Positions 7,755-19,200 of a stretch of DNA of 64,000 nt are shown one piece after another (the stretch's first letter is position 1; each line of letters starts with the position of its first letter). The translations under genes were made by a program, and so were the position numbers. Under the pieces are notes generated by a model. It saw only the letters and a list, made by a program, of their open reading frames with translations. It ran no database searches and was not told the DNA's origin. The stretch is from CAWFGW01 sp963849955 (GTDB lineage: Bacteria > Bacteroidota > Bacteroidia > Cytophagales > JAAEPT01), in contig CAWKJU010000009.1 in assembly GCA_963849955.1 (NCBI GenBank), positions 733,522-797,521 on the forward strand, read 5' to 3'.

Positions 7755-10315
7755 GACCCCAAGCCCCTGCCTGTGTCAGCATGGAAATACTCATAGAACA
7801 TGTATGGTTTATTTTTAATGTGTTCTGAACTAAATAAAGGGTGTTCTGCTTCATAAGCTAAATGCCCCTGGTCATTTTTAGGCTTAAAGATCCCTAAAAG
7901 TCGCTTTTCAAGTTCCAAAATAATCTGGTCTAAGGGAAGATTATTACCCGACCCTTCTGGGTATTCATAGACATACTCCTGGCCATAGTATTTATGATAT
8001 TTTTTTAAGGCTTCAATAATCATGTAGTTAATTGGAAACCAGATCGGACCTCGCCAGTTGGAATTTCCGCCAAACATTGCAGTATTAGATTCTCCAGGCA
8101 CATAAGAAACACCATGTCTGATGCCTTCAATATCTAACTCATAAGGATGAAGTTCGTGGTATTTAGATAGTGAACGTATGCCATAAGGAGAAAGAAATTC
8201 GGATTCGGACAACATGCGCTTCAAAACAAATTGCAGTCTATGTCCACGAAGTAAAGCAAACAAATGATTTCCGTCATTATTTCTATTTTCAATTCTAGAA
8301 GTCAATGAAGCTAATTCTGGTCTATTTCGCATTAGACCAGTAGCTCTACGCTGAAAATCATGTAACCCTTCAAATAACTCTTCTGGAATTACCTCTACAG
8401 CAAACAGTGGAATTAACCCTACTATCGAGCGAACTTTCATTCGTTGAGGTTCGCCTTTTTGTAACTGAACCACATCGTAAAAAAACTCATCCTCAGGATC
8501 CCACAAGGAGATATCATCTTTACCCAAATGTTCTAACACTCCTGCTATTTCTAGAAAGTGCTGAAAGAACTTAGAAGCAGATTCTTGATAAGAAGAATGA
8601 TATTTAGAGAGCTCCAAAGTCATACGAAGCATGTTTAAACAATACATCGCCATCCAACTGGTTGCATCTGCCTGCTCAATCGATTTGATTCCTTTAGGGA
8701 GGTTACTTCTATCAAAAACACCAATATTATCGAGACCTAAGAAGCCCCCTTCAAAGAGGTTTTTTCCATGACTATCTTTTTGATTTACCCACCATGTAAA
8801 GTTGATTAATAGCTTTTGGAAAACTTTTTGGAGGAAATCGAAATCTGGCTTGCCGTTAATTTTTCTATCTAAATCAAATACTTTTAAACATGCCCAAGCA
8901 TGAACTGGGGGATTTACATCCGAGAAATTCCATTCATAAGCTGGGATTTGTCCATTCGGGTGCATATAATACTCCCTTAGCATCAATGAAAGTTGTCTTT
9001 TAGCAAACGCACTATCCATGTAGGCTAACGTGGTAGTGTGAAAAGCTAAATCCCAAGCTGCATACCAGGGGTATTCCCATTTATCAGGCATCAACAAAAT
9101 ATTCTTGTTGGATAAATGTCTCCAATTACTATTTCTAGAGAAATCTCTTATCGCTTTTGGAGAATCGTTTTCTCCGTTGAGCCATTTATTTACATCAAAA
9201 TAATAGAATTGTTTTGACCATAAGATACCCGAAAGCGCATCAACAAAAACTTTCTTATTCTCTTCTTTTATGAGATGTTGTTCACATAAATCAGCATAAT
9301 AATCATGAGCATCTTGTTTACGCTCTTGAAAGTGTTGCTCAACATTTTCGAAAGGCTTTTCAAATGCATCCTTAGAAAATCGCAAATACACCTCCTGAGT
9401 CTCTCCTGCACCAATCACCAATTCATACGCTGCGGCAAATTTAGTTCCTTGACGGGTAGTTTCATTAACGGTGTCCTCCCCTTTTGTAATGTGGTTACTG
9501 ATACCGTTTTTAGTGTATTTAGATGTGTTTTTCACCCCATACACATGCATCATATTGGTTTCATTCTCGCAAAAAAGGGCTCTCCCACCTTCAGAATAAT
9601 ACACATGATATTCGCCTAAATGTTCATGATAGAGATCTACAGCTCCTTTCTTTTTTAATTTTAATGTTGGTTTTTGGGAACAAAATTCATGATTCCAATA
9701 ATTACGAAACCATACTTGAGGTAACACCCAAATCGCTTGTTCTTTATCTGAGCAGTTTTTAACTTTTATTTTTTGAATAATGTCTTCCTCTTCAACCTTA
9801 GCATATATGATTTCTATGTCAAAAAATTGATTATTATCATAAACACCCGTATCCCAAACTTCAAATTCTTGTTCTTTTTTACTGCGTTTTTGATTTTCCT
9901 TTTGGATACTTGAATAGGGAAATCTATTGATTGGATAAATATAATGAAAGACACTGTAAGAATGGGTTGGGGTGTTTAAACCTTGAAAATAAACCTCTTT
10001 TACATCTTCTCCATGATTTCCTTGTGTATTGGTCAGTCCAAAAAGGTTTTCTTTTAAAATATCATCTTTACCATTCCAAAAAGCGGGTGCTAAACAAATG
10101 TTTTGTTTGTTATCACAAAAACCTCCAATTCCCTCTTCGCCCCAACGGTATGCATTGCCAATCGATTTATAGTGATTAATAAAATCCCACGCATCGCCAT
10201 TTTGACTATAATCTTCTCGTACAGTACCCCACTGCCGGTAACTCATATAAGTCCCCCACTTTTTCCAACCAGAATTATCCGTGGTTAACATCACTCTTAA
10301 AGCCTCTTTTCTCAC
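7694..10315 (-). CDS. GH63-like glucosidase (MGH1-type (alpha/alpha)6 glycoside hydrolase)
   Basis: An 873-residue protein of the large bacterial glucosidase group related to mannosyl-oligosaccharide glucosidase (GH63). Features seen: the N-terminal WGTVREDYS segment, the EYPWYAAWDLAFHT stretch carrying an invariant Trp-Asp, the EWNFSDVNPPVHAWA segment, GGNSNWRGPIWFPINY toward the C-terminus and the ADTGRGLGSCYQTGW ending. These loops form the (alpha/alpha)6 barrel active site, with an Asp and a Glu as catalytic acids in the family. There is no signal peptide, so it probably works in the cytoplasm on glucosides such as glucosylglycerate- or trehalose-like solutes. Its stop codon is buried in corA, so the two are likely cotranscribed. 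Confidence 0.8.
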   Translation of the reverse strand: MRKEALRVMLTTDNSGWKKWGTYMSYRQWGTVREDYSQNGDAWDFINHYKSIGNAYRWGEEGIGGFCDNKQNICLAPAFWNGKDDILKENLFGLTNTQGNHGEDVKEVYFQGLNTPTHSYSVFHYIYPINRFPYSSIQKENQKRSKKEQEFEVWDTGVYDNNQFFDIEIIYAKVEEEDIIQKIKVKNCSDKEQAIWVLPQVWFRNYWNHEFCSQKPTLKLKKKGAVDLYHEHLGEYHVYYSEGGRALFCENETNMMHVYGVKNTSKYTKNGISNHITKGEDTVNETTRQGTKFAAAYELVIGAGETQEVYLRFSKDAFEKPFENVEQHFQERKQDAHDYYADLCEQHLIKEENKKVFVDALSGILWSKQFYYFDVNKWLNGENDSPKAIRDFSRNSNWRHLSNKNILLMPDKWEYPWYAAWDLAFHTTTLAYMDSAFAKRQLSLMLREYYMHPNGQIPAYEWNFSDVNPPVHAWACLKVFDLDRKINGKPDFDFLQKVFQKLLINFTWWVNQKDSHGKNLFEGGFLGLDNIGVFDRSNLPKGIKSIEQADATSWMAMYCLNMLRMTLELSKYHSSYQESASKFFQHFLEIAGVLEHLGKDDISLWDPEDEFFYDVVQLQKGEPQRMKVRSIVGLIPLFAVEVIPEELFEGLHDFQRRATGLMRNRPELASLTSRIENRNNDGNHLFALLRGHRLQFVLKRMLSESEFLSPYGIRSLSKYHELHPYELDIEGIRHGVSYVPGESNTAMFGGNSNWRGPIWFPINYMIIEALKKYHKYYGQEYVYEYPEGSGNNLPLDQIILELEKRLLGIFKPKNDQGHLAYEAEHPLFSSEHIKNKPYMFYEYFHADTGRGLGSCYQTGWTSLIANLLIEKAS

Positions 10316-10342
10316 TTCACCTTATATTTAGTAATTCTATTG

Positions 10343-10350
10343 CAAAAATA
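10343..10350 (-). promoter_or_regulatory. Putative -7 box for glucosidase-corA
   Basis: Minus-strand TATTTTTG matches TAnnTTTG 28 bp before the glucosidase start codon. A GTTG upstream is a weak -33 at slightly long spacing. Confidence 0.35.
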
Positions 10351-10572
10351 GTTGTCATTTAAATCTACCCCCAACATAGTTAAATTTATTTTCATCAAAA
10401 CTACTTCGTCTAAAATTTCTGTAAAACACCTAAATTCCTCGGTGATTTGATACGATAATTAATCCTTGGGAAGCTTTATCTTAGCATTAAAAAAAAACGT
10501 TATTTAAGATTCGCTAAAAAATTCCTATAATTGTTAAAAATCGCTATTCAATTAGTTTTTAAATAAAAACAT

Positions 10573-11526
10573 ATGAGCCAAGAAAATACGCCAGAAAATA
10601 CAGAGAACAAATCAGGAGGTGGAAAAAAAGCCATAATAATTATCCTTATACTTTTACTTCTAGGTGGGAACGGGTACTTGATTTATAAAAAAGTAGAAAC
10701 TGAAAAACAACACGTTACAGCTATTGAAGGTAAAGATGCTATTATTGCCACGAGAGAAGCTACTTTAGACTCACTTCATACGGTTTTAAAACTACGCTAT
10801 GATGAAATCGCTGCACTTTCTGGTGACACTGCGGCTTTAGGTCAGGCAATTAGAGAGCTTGAACAAGAAAAAAAGAAATTGAAGCGGTCTGCTAATGTTG
10901 CTTGGAGTAAGGTGAAAAATCTTGAAAAGATGAAAAATCAATACGAGCAAATGTTGAAGCTGCAGGATGAAGAATTGGTAATTTTACGTTCAGCAGCTGA
11001 CTCATTAAGTAAATTTAACACGGCATTGAAAGATACGATTGTTAAAAAAGAGAATGAAATATCAACACTTGTAACAGAAAAAGATGAATTGTCTGGTCAA
11101 GTTGAGTTAGCAAAAATACTTACTGCTGATAAGTTTGCTTTTTCATACCTAGATAAGAAAGACAGATTAAAACAATGGGAAGACACTGGTATTCCAACTT
11201 TCAAATCTAAATCAGTTGTTAAACTTCGAGTTGATTTTAAATTAATGCCAAACAAAGTAGCTCTAGTAGAAGAAAAAAAGGTATACATGCAAATTAAAGA
11301 TCCATCAGGTAACACCATTTATGATTTAGCGTTAGGTTCTGGTGAGTTTGATTTTGAAGGTAGACAAGAGTATTACACTTTAAAAGAGGATGTTTTATAT
11401 GATACGAGAGGTAAGCAAGTCACTTTCATTTATGATAAAGGTTCTCCATTTATGGAAGGTACATACAAAGTCAATATTTACTGTGAAGGTAAGTTAATAG
11501 GAAGTGATTCTTTTGCTATCAAATAA
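10573..11526 (+). CDS. Membrane-anchored coiled-coil protein of unknown function
   Basis: A 317-residue protein with a polar, Gly/Asn/Glu-rich N-terminus, one membrane helix at about residues 20-42 (KKAIIIILILLLLGGNGYLIY), and a long coiled coil at about 45-190 (heptads rich in Glu, Lys, Leu). The C-terminal ~110 residues are predicted beta-rich (VDFKLMPNKVALVEEKKVYMQIKDP). The topology suggests an inner-membrane anchor with coiled coil and beta domain in the periplasm. No enzyme motif is seen. It starts with ATG; an intrinsic terminator follows 4 bp after the stop. I know of similar unnamed proteins in Bacteroidota but not their function. Confidence 0.7.
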   Translation: MSQENTPENTENKSGGGKKAIIIILILLLLGGNGYLIYKKVETEKQHVTAIEGKDAIIATREATLDSLHTVLKLRYDEIAALSGDTAALGQAIRELEQEKKKLKRSANVAWSKVKNLEKMKNQYEQMLKLQDEELVILRSAADSLSKFNTALKDTIVKKENEISTLVTEKDELSGQVELAKILTADKFAFSYLDKKDRLKQWEDTGIPTFKSKSVVKLRVDFKLMPNKVALVEEKKVYMQIKDPSGNTIYDLALGSGEFDFEGRQEYYTLKEDVLYDTRGKQVTFIYDKGSPFMEGTYKVNIYCEGKLIGSDSFAIK

Positions 11527-12043
11527 TTTTAAAAGGAGCTTTATAAGCTCCTTTTTCTTTTTATTTATTTTTATTTCTCCTTTCTGTTACTCACAAAATA
11601 ACTTAACAATAACAGTGTCAAGCTCAAACTTGACCGAAGATGTATCTTCATTAACAACAAAGAATGATGAACTACTTCTATATATATTTGAATTGATTGA
11701 TGACACTGTCAACGTTATTTCCCTCCATCAATTTGAATTAGATCAACAGCATCAGAAGCAATTAATAACAAGTGAAGATCTAAAAAGTGATAGTCTCTAT
11801 TTTTTCTTGTTGGAAATTGACTCTCAAGAATCTGTTGATGTAATTATTAAGAAAGTGAATGAAAATAAAGATGTGATAATAAGATCCCACTTCGAACTCA
11901 ACACTAGGAAAATAAAAGCAGTTTTAGGTGACGAAGATGTTATTTCTGCTAGAAAGCTAGGAAATAAAAATATAGAATTTAGTGAAACAGGCTTTCATGT
12001 TTTTGATAAATACACCTATCACATAACCATCACTACATTCTAG
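11504..12043 (+). CDS. Hypothetical secreted protein
   Basis: A ~179-residue protein with a Sec signal-like N-terminus (FFFLFIFISPFCYSQ, cleavage likely after Ser-Gln) and a ~150-residue mature part rich in Asp, Glu and Leu with no recognised family. No ATG is available: GTG at 11504 and TTG at 11513 are the candidates, both upstream of or inside the preceding gene's end. The signal peptide is encoded by the intrinsic terminator of the preceding gene, so expression would need read-through or a start within the hairpin. Its end overlaps the convergent PorP/SprF gene by 11 bp. The open frame and clean signal peptide support a real gene, but the start is uncertain. Confidence 0.5.
   Translation: MILLLSNNFKRSFISSFFFLFIFISPFCYSQNNLTITVSSSNLTEDVSSLTTKNDELLLYIFELIDDTVNVISLHQFELDQQHQKQLITSEDLKSDSLYFFLLEIDSQESVDVIIKKVNENKDVIIRSHFELNTRKIKAVLGDEDVISARKLGNKNIEFSETGFHVFDKYTYHITITTF
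11531..11556 (+). terminator. Intrinsic terminator after the coiled-coil gene
   Basis: AAAAGGAGCTT, loop TAT, AAGCTCCTTTT, then T residues: a perfect 11 bp stem (11531-11541 with 11545-11555) followed by a T-rich tract. It lies inside the 5' part of the next reading frame. Confidence 0.8.
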
Positions 12044-13070
12044 GGGTATGATGACTACGTATTTTTTTGGCAGGCTGCTTCAGTTTTAAAGAAAGTTCAT
12101 AAGCTGAAACATTTCCACCTACTGTTTGCCTTAAATTAGAGCTATTCATATCATAACTAAATGCAATTGTATAATAGGTACCACCTAAACCTGCTGACAC
12201 GATATAAGCATCTTGAACGCGATACCATCCTCCAAACGTGATAAAAGCAGGATTCCAACGTTCAATTAAAGGAGCAAATAAATAATTAAAATAGGACCCC
12301 ACATTCACTTGTAAATTATCCCCTTGTAAGGTAGCTAAGACATTAGGGTTGATCGTAAATTTATACCCCACTTGAATATCCATTCCTCCATGTAGTTTAT
12401 AAAGCACAGGTAATTTACTGTCCCCATCGATGACTAAAGATTCATTTGGCTGGTTTAAATGATAAGCAGAAAGTCCGAAATAACCATCCATCTTACTATC
12501 CATAAAATCCTCATTGTAATTGTAATAATACAATATACCAGCACTTAAATCAGGTAAAAACACCTTTGTTTCAATATTACTTATGCCTGGATCAATAGAT
12601 CCGTCATACCCGATATAAGGATTATACTGAGAAGTCCATTGAAAACTATTGGGTGAAACGTTTTTTTGTATCACACCTCCTTGTATCCCTAAAGTTAATT
12701 GTGATTTGCGAGTCATTTTAACATTGGTAGAAAATGTAACGTTCAGTCCACTGTTACTCAACGCACCATTACTAGCCTTATCTTGAAAAGCTGACACACC
12801 TACCCCACCCCAATATCCTTCTAATATCTCTTTACGAGGTATGGGAACCATCACGGAAAGCTGATTAGTTTGAAAGTTAGCTCCTACACTTTTCCATTGT
12901 GTTCGAGTATGAGCACTTAATGTCGTAGTCTCTTCTAATGCAATAATGGCTGGGTTTAAGTATAAACCAGCAGTATAAAATTGGCTAAAAGTGGGGTCTT
13001 GAGAAAAAACAATTAGTGTTTTAAAACAAATCAAAAAAACGAATACCTTTTTTAAAGAACCCTTAGTCAT
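12033..13070 (-). CDS. PorP/SprF family type IX secretion membrane protein
   Basis: A 345-residue outer-membrane protein. After a signal peptide (FVFLICFKTLIVFSQ) comes the diagnostic PorP/SprF opening DPTFSQFYTAGLYLNPA, and the remainder has alternating aromatic beta strands of a ~14-stranded barrel. In Flavobacterium johnsoniae the homologue SprF is needed to secrete the adhesin SprB through T9SS and keep it on the surface. It is divergent from the giant type B cargo gene at 13256, a usual pairing for PorP/SprF proteins, so this copy probably serves that protein and the following 608-residue one. A consensus promoter lies directly upstream. Confidence 0.92.
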   Translation of the reverse strand: MTKGSLKKVFVFLICFKTLIVFSQDPTFSQFYTAGLYLNPAIIALEETTTLSAHTRTQWKSVGANFQTNQLSVMVPIPRKEILEGYWGGVGVSAFQDKASNGALSNSGLNVTFSTNVKMTRKSQLTLGIQGGVIQKNVSPNSFQWTSQYNPYIGYDGSIDPGISNIETKVFLPDLSAGILYYYNYNEDFMDSKMDGYFGLSAYHLNQPNESLVIDGDSKLPVLYKLHGGMDIQVGYKFTINPNVLATLQGDNLQVNVGSYFNYLFAPLIERWNPAFITFGGWYRVQDAYIVSAGLGGTYYTIAFSYDMNSSNLRQTVGGNVSAYELSLKLKQPAKKIRSHHTPRM

Positions 13071-13098
13071 ACTAACATTGAACTTACAAGTTTTTTTA

Positions 13099-13129
13099 CA
13101 AATTTATTCTATTTTTAATCACCAACAAA
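13099..13129 (-). promoter_or_regulatory. Consensus Bacteroidota promoter for the porP/sprF-like gene
   Basis: Minus-strand TTTG (13126-13129), 19 bp spacer, TAAATTTG (13099-13106): a full match to TTTG-N19-TAnnTTTG, about 30 bp upstream of the ATG. Confidence 0.75.
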
Positions 13130-13168
13130 AAATTAAATAAAAGGGCTTTTTTTTAACTTTAAACCTTT

Positions 13169-13199
13169 TTTTTTAACTTTTTTAACTAGCTTAGTTTTG
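13169..13199 (+). promoter_or_regulatory. Promoter of the giant T9SS cargo gene
   Basis: TTTT (13169-13172), 19 bp spacer, TAGTTTTG (13192-13199), a full -7 match with a 3/4 -33 box. It overlaps the GTG at 13199, which therefore cannot be the start; translation most likely begins at ATG 13256, giving a ~50 nt leader. Confidence 0.6.
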
Positions 13200-13255
13200 T
13201 GAAAAATAACCTATTCAACTTAACCTTATCAAACGTTTTTACGTCTAACCACATT

Positions 13256-16200
13256 ATGAGCGCAAAAGGGGGAATCATAGCGTTAACATTTTTATTTAGT
13301 TTTCTTTCTGTTTATTCAGAAGGCACTAAAGAAATATATCCTAACTCAAACAATGTTACTCGGATGGTGTTGAGACGTGATTGGGATTACACCAACTTTG
13401 CACGCTATAACGCTGCTGAAACACAACGTTTAAACTTCACTATTTGTAACAATGGTGAAATTGCTTACTTCGGATTCAATGGCGCAGAAAACTCCAACGT
13501 AAAAATGCGGGTTAGACGTGCATCTGATGGAGCTGTTGTATTTGCAGAACGAAATTTACCAACATCTGGCGAGGGTTATATTCAAGATTATAATAGAGCC
13601 GTTGCTGGGCCACGCGAAATTGTTGGTGCTGCAACTGGTTATGATGCTTTTCAAATTAATGGTCTTGCTCCTGATGATTATTACATTGAGTTTAATACAA
13701 ATGACAATGATTTTGAGTTTAGGTACTTTGATATTACCGTTGCTACTGCTGCCAATAGCCCAATACCGGGAAGAGTGTGGTCGCAAGAGTGGTTATTGAC
13801 AACCCGTAGTTTTAACAACCCTTTTCTAGGTGAGTTATATATTTATTCTGATGATGGAATTGTCACTTCTGTTGATTTTAATGGTATCAGACCCTATGTT
13901 TTTAATATTTCCGCGAATCCTACTGGGGTAAAAACTACTGGTGATTTTAATGAGGACAGACAATCTGTAGGTGGTAGACAAACCTACCCACAATACAAAA
14001 TTTTCCTTAATCCTCCTGATGAAAATTGTTATCCTAGTGGGGAATTTGGGCAAATAACAGGTGACATAACAGTATCAGGCTGTGGTTTGGATAAATGTAT
14101 AAATATCCCTGTTGACCAACCAGGCCGAGTGTTAATTTTATTAAATCTAAACGGTCAGGCTGGATATCAAGCAAATTCTGCTGATATCCAATTTGACACG
14201 ACTATATCCCCTGATAATTTCTGTATACCTTGGGATACTCGCGATAATTTCGGGAATTTAATTCCAGAAGGCCAAAATGTTAATCTACAAATAGATTACC
14301 TGAATGGAATAACCCATTTACCCATGTTCGATGTTGAATCTCACCCTAATGGTTATTCTGTAGGTTTAGTTCGACCTCTGGCACCGCAAGTACCTGTTAA
14401 ACCATTTTTGTTTTGGGATGATGTGAATATTGTAAGTCAAGGAGGTGTTCAAGGAACCTCAAATTTTAGTGGGTGTAATTCTCCTTCTTGCCATAATTGG
14501 TTTTTCACCAATGGATTTAACAACAACTTACCTGATTATGGTAACTTAAACACGATTAACACGTGGTGGTACGCTAACATTATTAATAAAAATACTGATT
14601 ATGTGGTAACTAACGCCACAGTTGATGCTGATGTAAGAATCCTTGGCCGTGGTGAAGACGGTGGTAATGATACCACTACTTGTAGAAATAGTGGTGCTTT
14701 TCAATTAGCAGGAAATGTGTCAGAGGCGCCTAGTGCTACCTGGACTACCAATGGAAGTGGTACTTTTTCTAATGTGAATGATTTAAGCGCAACATACACT
14801 CCCTCTGATGAAGACTACAATAATGGTTCTGTACGATTAACATTAACATCGGACCCTTTTGGTGAATGTCCTACGGACTCCGATTTTATGATTTTAAATT
14901 TAGACCCAGGGCCGAGTTTAAGCATTGGACCTGGAGCTGATCTATGTGAGAGTAACTCAAACGTAAATTTACAATCCTCCTTCTCAAATGCTGACGGCAT
15001 TCGCTGGTTAGGTGGGAATGGTACTTTTATACCGAATAGACGAAGACCCAACGTAACCTACAACCCAACACCTGAAGAAATAGCCAGCGGAGAAATCACA
15101 TTAATTCTTAGTACAAATAATGTAACCAATGTGTGTCCGAACATCACAGATTCAGTCACTTTCAACTTTCAAGAAGCTCCAGTAGTTACACCCGGTACCA
15201 CACCAGATACAATTTGTGCATCTACTGCCTTTATACAATTAAGTGGAACTATTGAAAATGCTGGGGGTGGAAGCTGGTTAGGTGGAAACGGTAATTTTGT
15301 ACCATCAAGAGACTCGCTTAACGCACAATATTTCCCAACAAATAATGAAAAAAACAGTGGTTCTTTAACACTAACTCTTAGTTCAAGATTAGAAACTGGA
15401 GGTTGTCAACCAGTAACGGAAGATATTACTTTAACATTTAAATCACCAAGCTCAGTGACCGTGAATTCACCCACAATTCAAACTTGTGCTAGTACGGACA
15501 CCATACCTCTTTCAGCAACTGTAACTGGTGCAGCAACTATAACGTGGTCTGGAGGAAACGGGAGTTATATTCCATCCAATACGATCGCGAATCCTAGTTA
15601 TCTAGTTCACCCCGATGATACTACAGCTGGTAGTATAATGATTTTTGTGGAAACGGATGGTAATGATGGTTGTAGTATCGTCAAAGACAGTATTTTAGTT
15701 CAATTCTCTTCCCCTCCAGTAGCAAAAGTAGACGCTGATAATCAGTTAGTTTGTGCTAACAATGCAAGAATAGAGTTAGCTGGAGCCTTCTCCAATTCAT
15801 CAGGAGTAAGATGGGTAGGTCAAGGCGGAACATTCTCACCTAGTGAAGATTCATTAGTAACAACTTATATTCCGAGTCAAGCTGAAATAGATGCCAACTT
15901 TACTTTCCTCACACTTACTACTACTGGTAATGGTTTTTGTGAGCCTGCCTCAGACGTGCAAAATGTTATCATCTCACCAGCTCCAACTGCTGATGCACAG
16001 GGTCCTTATACCGTATGTAAAAACAATCCTACTATTCAAGTATCTGGAACTTCTCAAAATTCCACAGGAATGTATTGGAGTAGCTCTGAAGGTTCATTTA
16101 GTGACTCTGCTAGTTTCAACACTATATTTACTGCAACGCAAAACCAAGTTGATTTAGGGTTGCCTATCACTCTAACATTCACTGCTACCCAAGACCCTGT

Positions 16201-19200
16201 TTGCGCACCTGTAAGTGATAATGCAACAGTAACTTTTACTCCTTCTCCCACAGTCGATGCGGGACCAACACAGACTATTTGTGCCAACAACTCTACTGTG
16301 CAACTAAACGGTTCATTTACCCGAGCTTCCCAAGTAACATGGTCTGGGGGAAATGGTAGCTACTCTAACATGAATGCCACGGGATCAACTTACCAACCAA
16401 CCCAAGCTGAAATAGATGCAGGAGAAATTAAGCTTTTTCTTTCCACTTCAGGCGGTATAGGTAACTGTATTAATGTGACTGATAGTGTCATGATAGCAAT
16501 AACCCCAGCACCAACAGTTGAAGCAGGACCAAATCAAACTGTTTGTGAAAACAATGCACGTGTAACACTCAATGGGACCGTTACTAATGCGTCAGGTGGT
16601 ATATGGTCAGGTGGAGACAGAAATGTAGGTTCAACCGTTACAACGCTTACTAATGCGAAATATAGCCCTTCCAATCAAGAGAAAAATAATGGTGTAGTAA
16701 AATTATACCTTGAATCAACTGGAAATGGTAACTGTAACCCTGTACAAGATAGCATAGAAATTACGATAACTCCACAGCCGGAAATCACTAATTTTAGTAA
16801 TGTTTTGGTATGTGCAGATGCACCGAGTGTTACTTTTAATCCTAATCTTTCAGTTGCAACTGGTGTTATTTGGTCAGGTGGCCAAGGAACTTATTCCCCT
16901 AATAATACCACACTCAATACTACTTACTCACCTTCCATAACTGAAGTTAATAATGGATTTGTTAATCTTAAATTAACTACAACAGGAAATGGTTTGTGTA
17001 AAGCAGAAGATTTTAGTAGAAAAATAACTATTTCTAAAGCTCCTATTGTTAGTGCTGGGTCTAATCAAACTATCTGTGGTGATGAAAACAGTGTACAATT
17101 AAACGGAACAGTATCCAATGCTGGAGGCGGACGTTGGACCACCTTAGGCTCGGGTTCATTCAGTAGCCAAACCAACTTAAACGCTACCTATCAACCTTCA
17201 AACCTTGATAAACAAAATGGCTTAGTGAAACTAGTTTTAACTACTACTGGAAATGGATTGTGTAATGCGCTGAGTGATACAATGCAAATTGCCTTTTCAG
17301 AAATTCCTGTAGCAAACGCTGGGAACAATAGAACATTGTGCGCCAATGAATTCCCTATCACATTAAATGCCTCTGGATCTATTGGTAGTTGGGTGGGTGG
17401 AAACGGCTCTTTTTCACCCAATCGAAACACATTAAATGCCACTTATACCCCTACTGTAGCAGAAGTAAATACTGGAAGTGTTATATTAACTTATGAATCA
17501 AATGTGTCTGGGGTTTGTCCTCAGGTAAGTGACGATGTTAAATTTAATCTGAAAGAAGGACCAATTGTAGATGCAGGTCCAGATATAACAATTTGTGGTA
17601 ATTTAGAACCTTTTACACTTACAGCTACAATTCAAAATGCTGGGAATGGTTTTTGGAACACTTCTGGAACAGGACAATTTTCTCCAAGTGCAGCTAACGC
17701 TACTTTAACCTATTTGCCTTCGCCTTCTGATACTAGTTTAACCGATACTACAAAAATCATTTTCTATGTAGGAACAGTTGGGAATGGTGGTTGTCCTTCA
17801 TCGGAAGATTCACTTATGGTGTCGTTTGTACCTGCCCCTATTCTCAATGCCGGTGCCGACCAAACGCTTTGTGCTGATGGAAATGGCATAACATTAAATG
17901 GTTCTTTGGTCAATATTACTACGGTATCATGGTCTGGAGGCAATGGAGGTGTATTTACTCCAAACAACACGATTAACACCACCTACTCTCCTACTCCTTC
18001 TGACTTAAATCAAACAAACCTCACCTTTGTTGTTACTAGTCCTGCTACTGCTATTTGTCCTGCAGAAAGTGATACTACTGTTATATCTTTAGTTCAGGGA
18101 CCTACAAATGATGCTGGCCCTAACACCATTATATGTGCTGACAGTTCTTTTATAAGATTACAGGCATCGATAACTGGCGCTAATACGGGGTTATGGACAA
18201 CTTCTGGAACGGGAACATTTTCACCTACTGCTACTGATACCGTAACACGTTATTATCCTTCGCTTGTAGATACCGCTGCCGGACAAGTAATTCTTTATTT
18301 TAATACTAACGGTTCAGGTATTTGTGAAGATGTACAAGATTCACTTATACTCACATTATCAAACGCGCCAATTGTTTTTGCTGGAAATGATACGACAATT
18401 TGTAGTGACAGTGATCCAATTCCGTTAAATGGCCAATCAAATGGTGTTTCTAGTGGTTTTATATGGACTACATCCGGTACGGGTACATTTTCAGACAACA
18501 CCTCACTATTATCCTCCTATACTCTATCACAAGATGATATAGACAATGCTATTGTTACTCTTACACTTCAGACAACAGGTAGTGGGGATTGTAACGAAGT
18601 ATCTCACTCGTTTAATATTTTAATGACTCCTCAACCTGAAATCAGTGCTAGCCTGAATCAAACTAAATGTATAATAGACCCTAGTGTAACGGTAAGTGCT
18701 AGCATCACTGAAGCCACTGGCGTCCATTGGTCATCCCTTACTAATGGTACTTTCACAGACAGCCTTGCTTTAACTACTGATTATTTCTTTTCCTCGCAGG
18801 ATACAATAAATGGGTTTGCTACTTTAATAGCTACATCAACGGGTAATGGTCAATGTAAAACTTACACAGACACAACCCAAATACAGTTTCAAAATTTACC
18901 GATTGTATCAGCTGGCAGTGATGTCGAAATTTGTGGTGATGCGGCTAGTGTACCTATTAGTGGTACTGTTTCTGGAGCGGCTTCGGGCACATGGTCTTCT
19001 AGTGGATCTGGAATTTTTACTCCAAATTTCGCCACACTTACTACAAATTATCAAGTTACAAGTGAAGACACCACAAATGGCTCTGTCGCATTAATTTTGA
19101 CTTCTACAGGTAGTGGCGTTTGTCCTGATGTGAGTGATTCATTGATTGTAACGATCACAGATGTACCTACGGTGAATGCAGGAAATGACACCACTGTATG

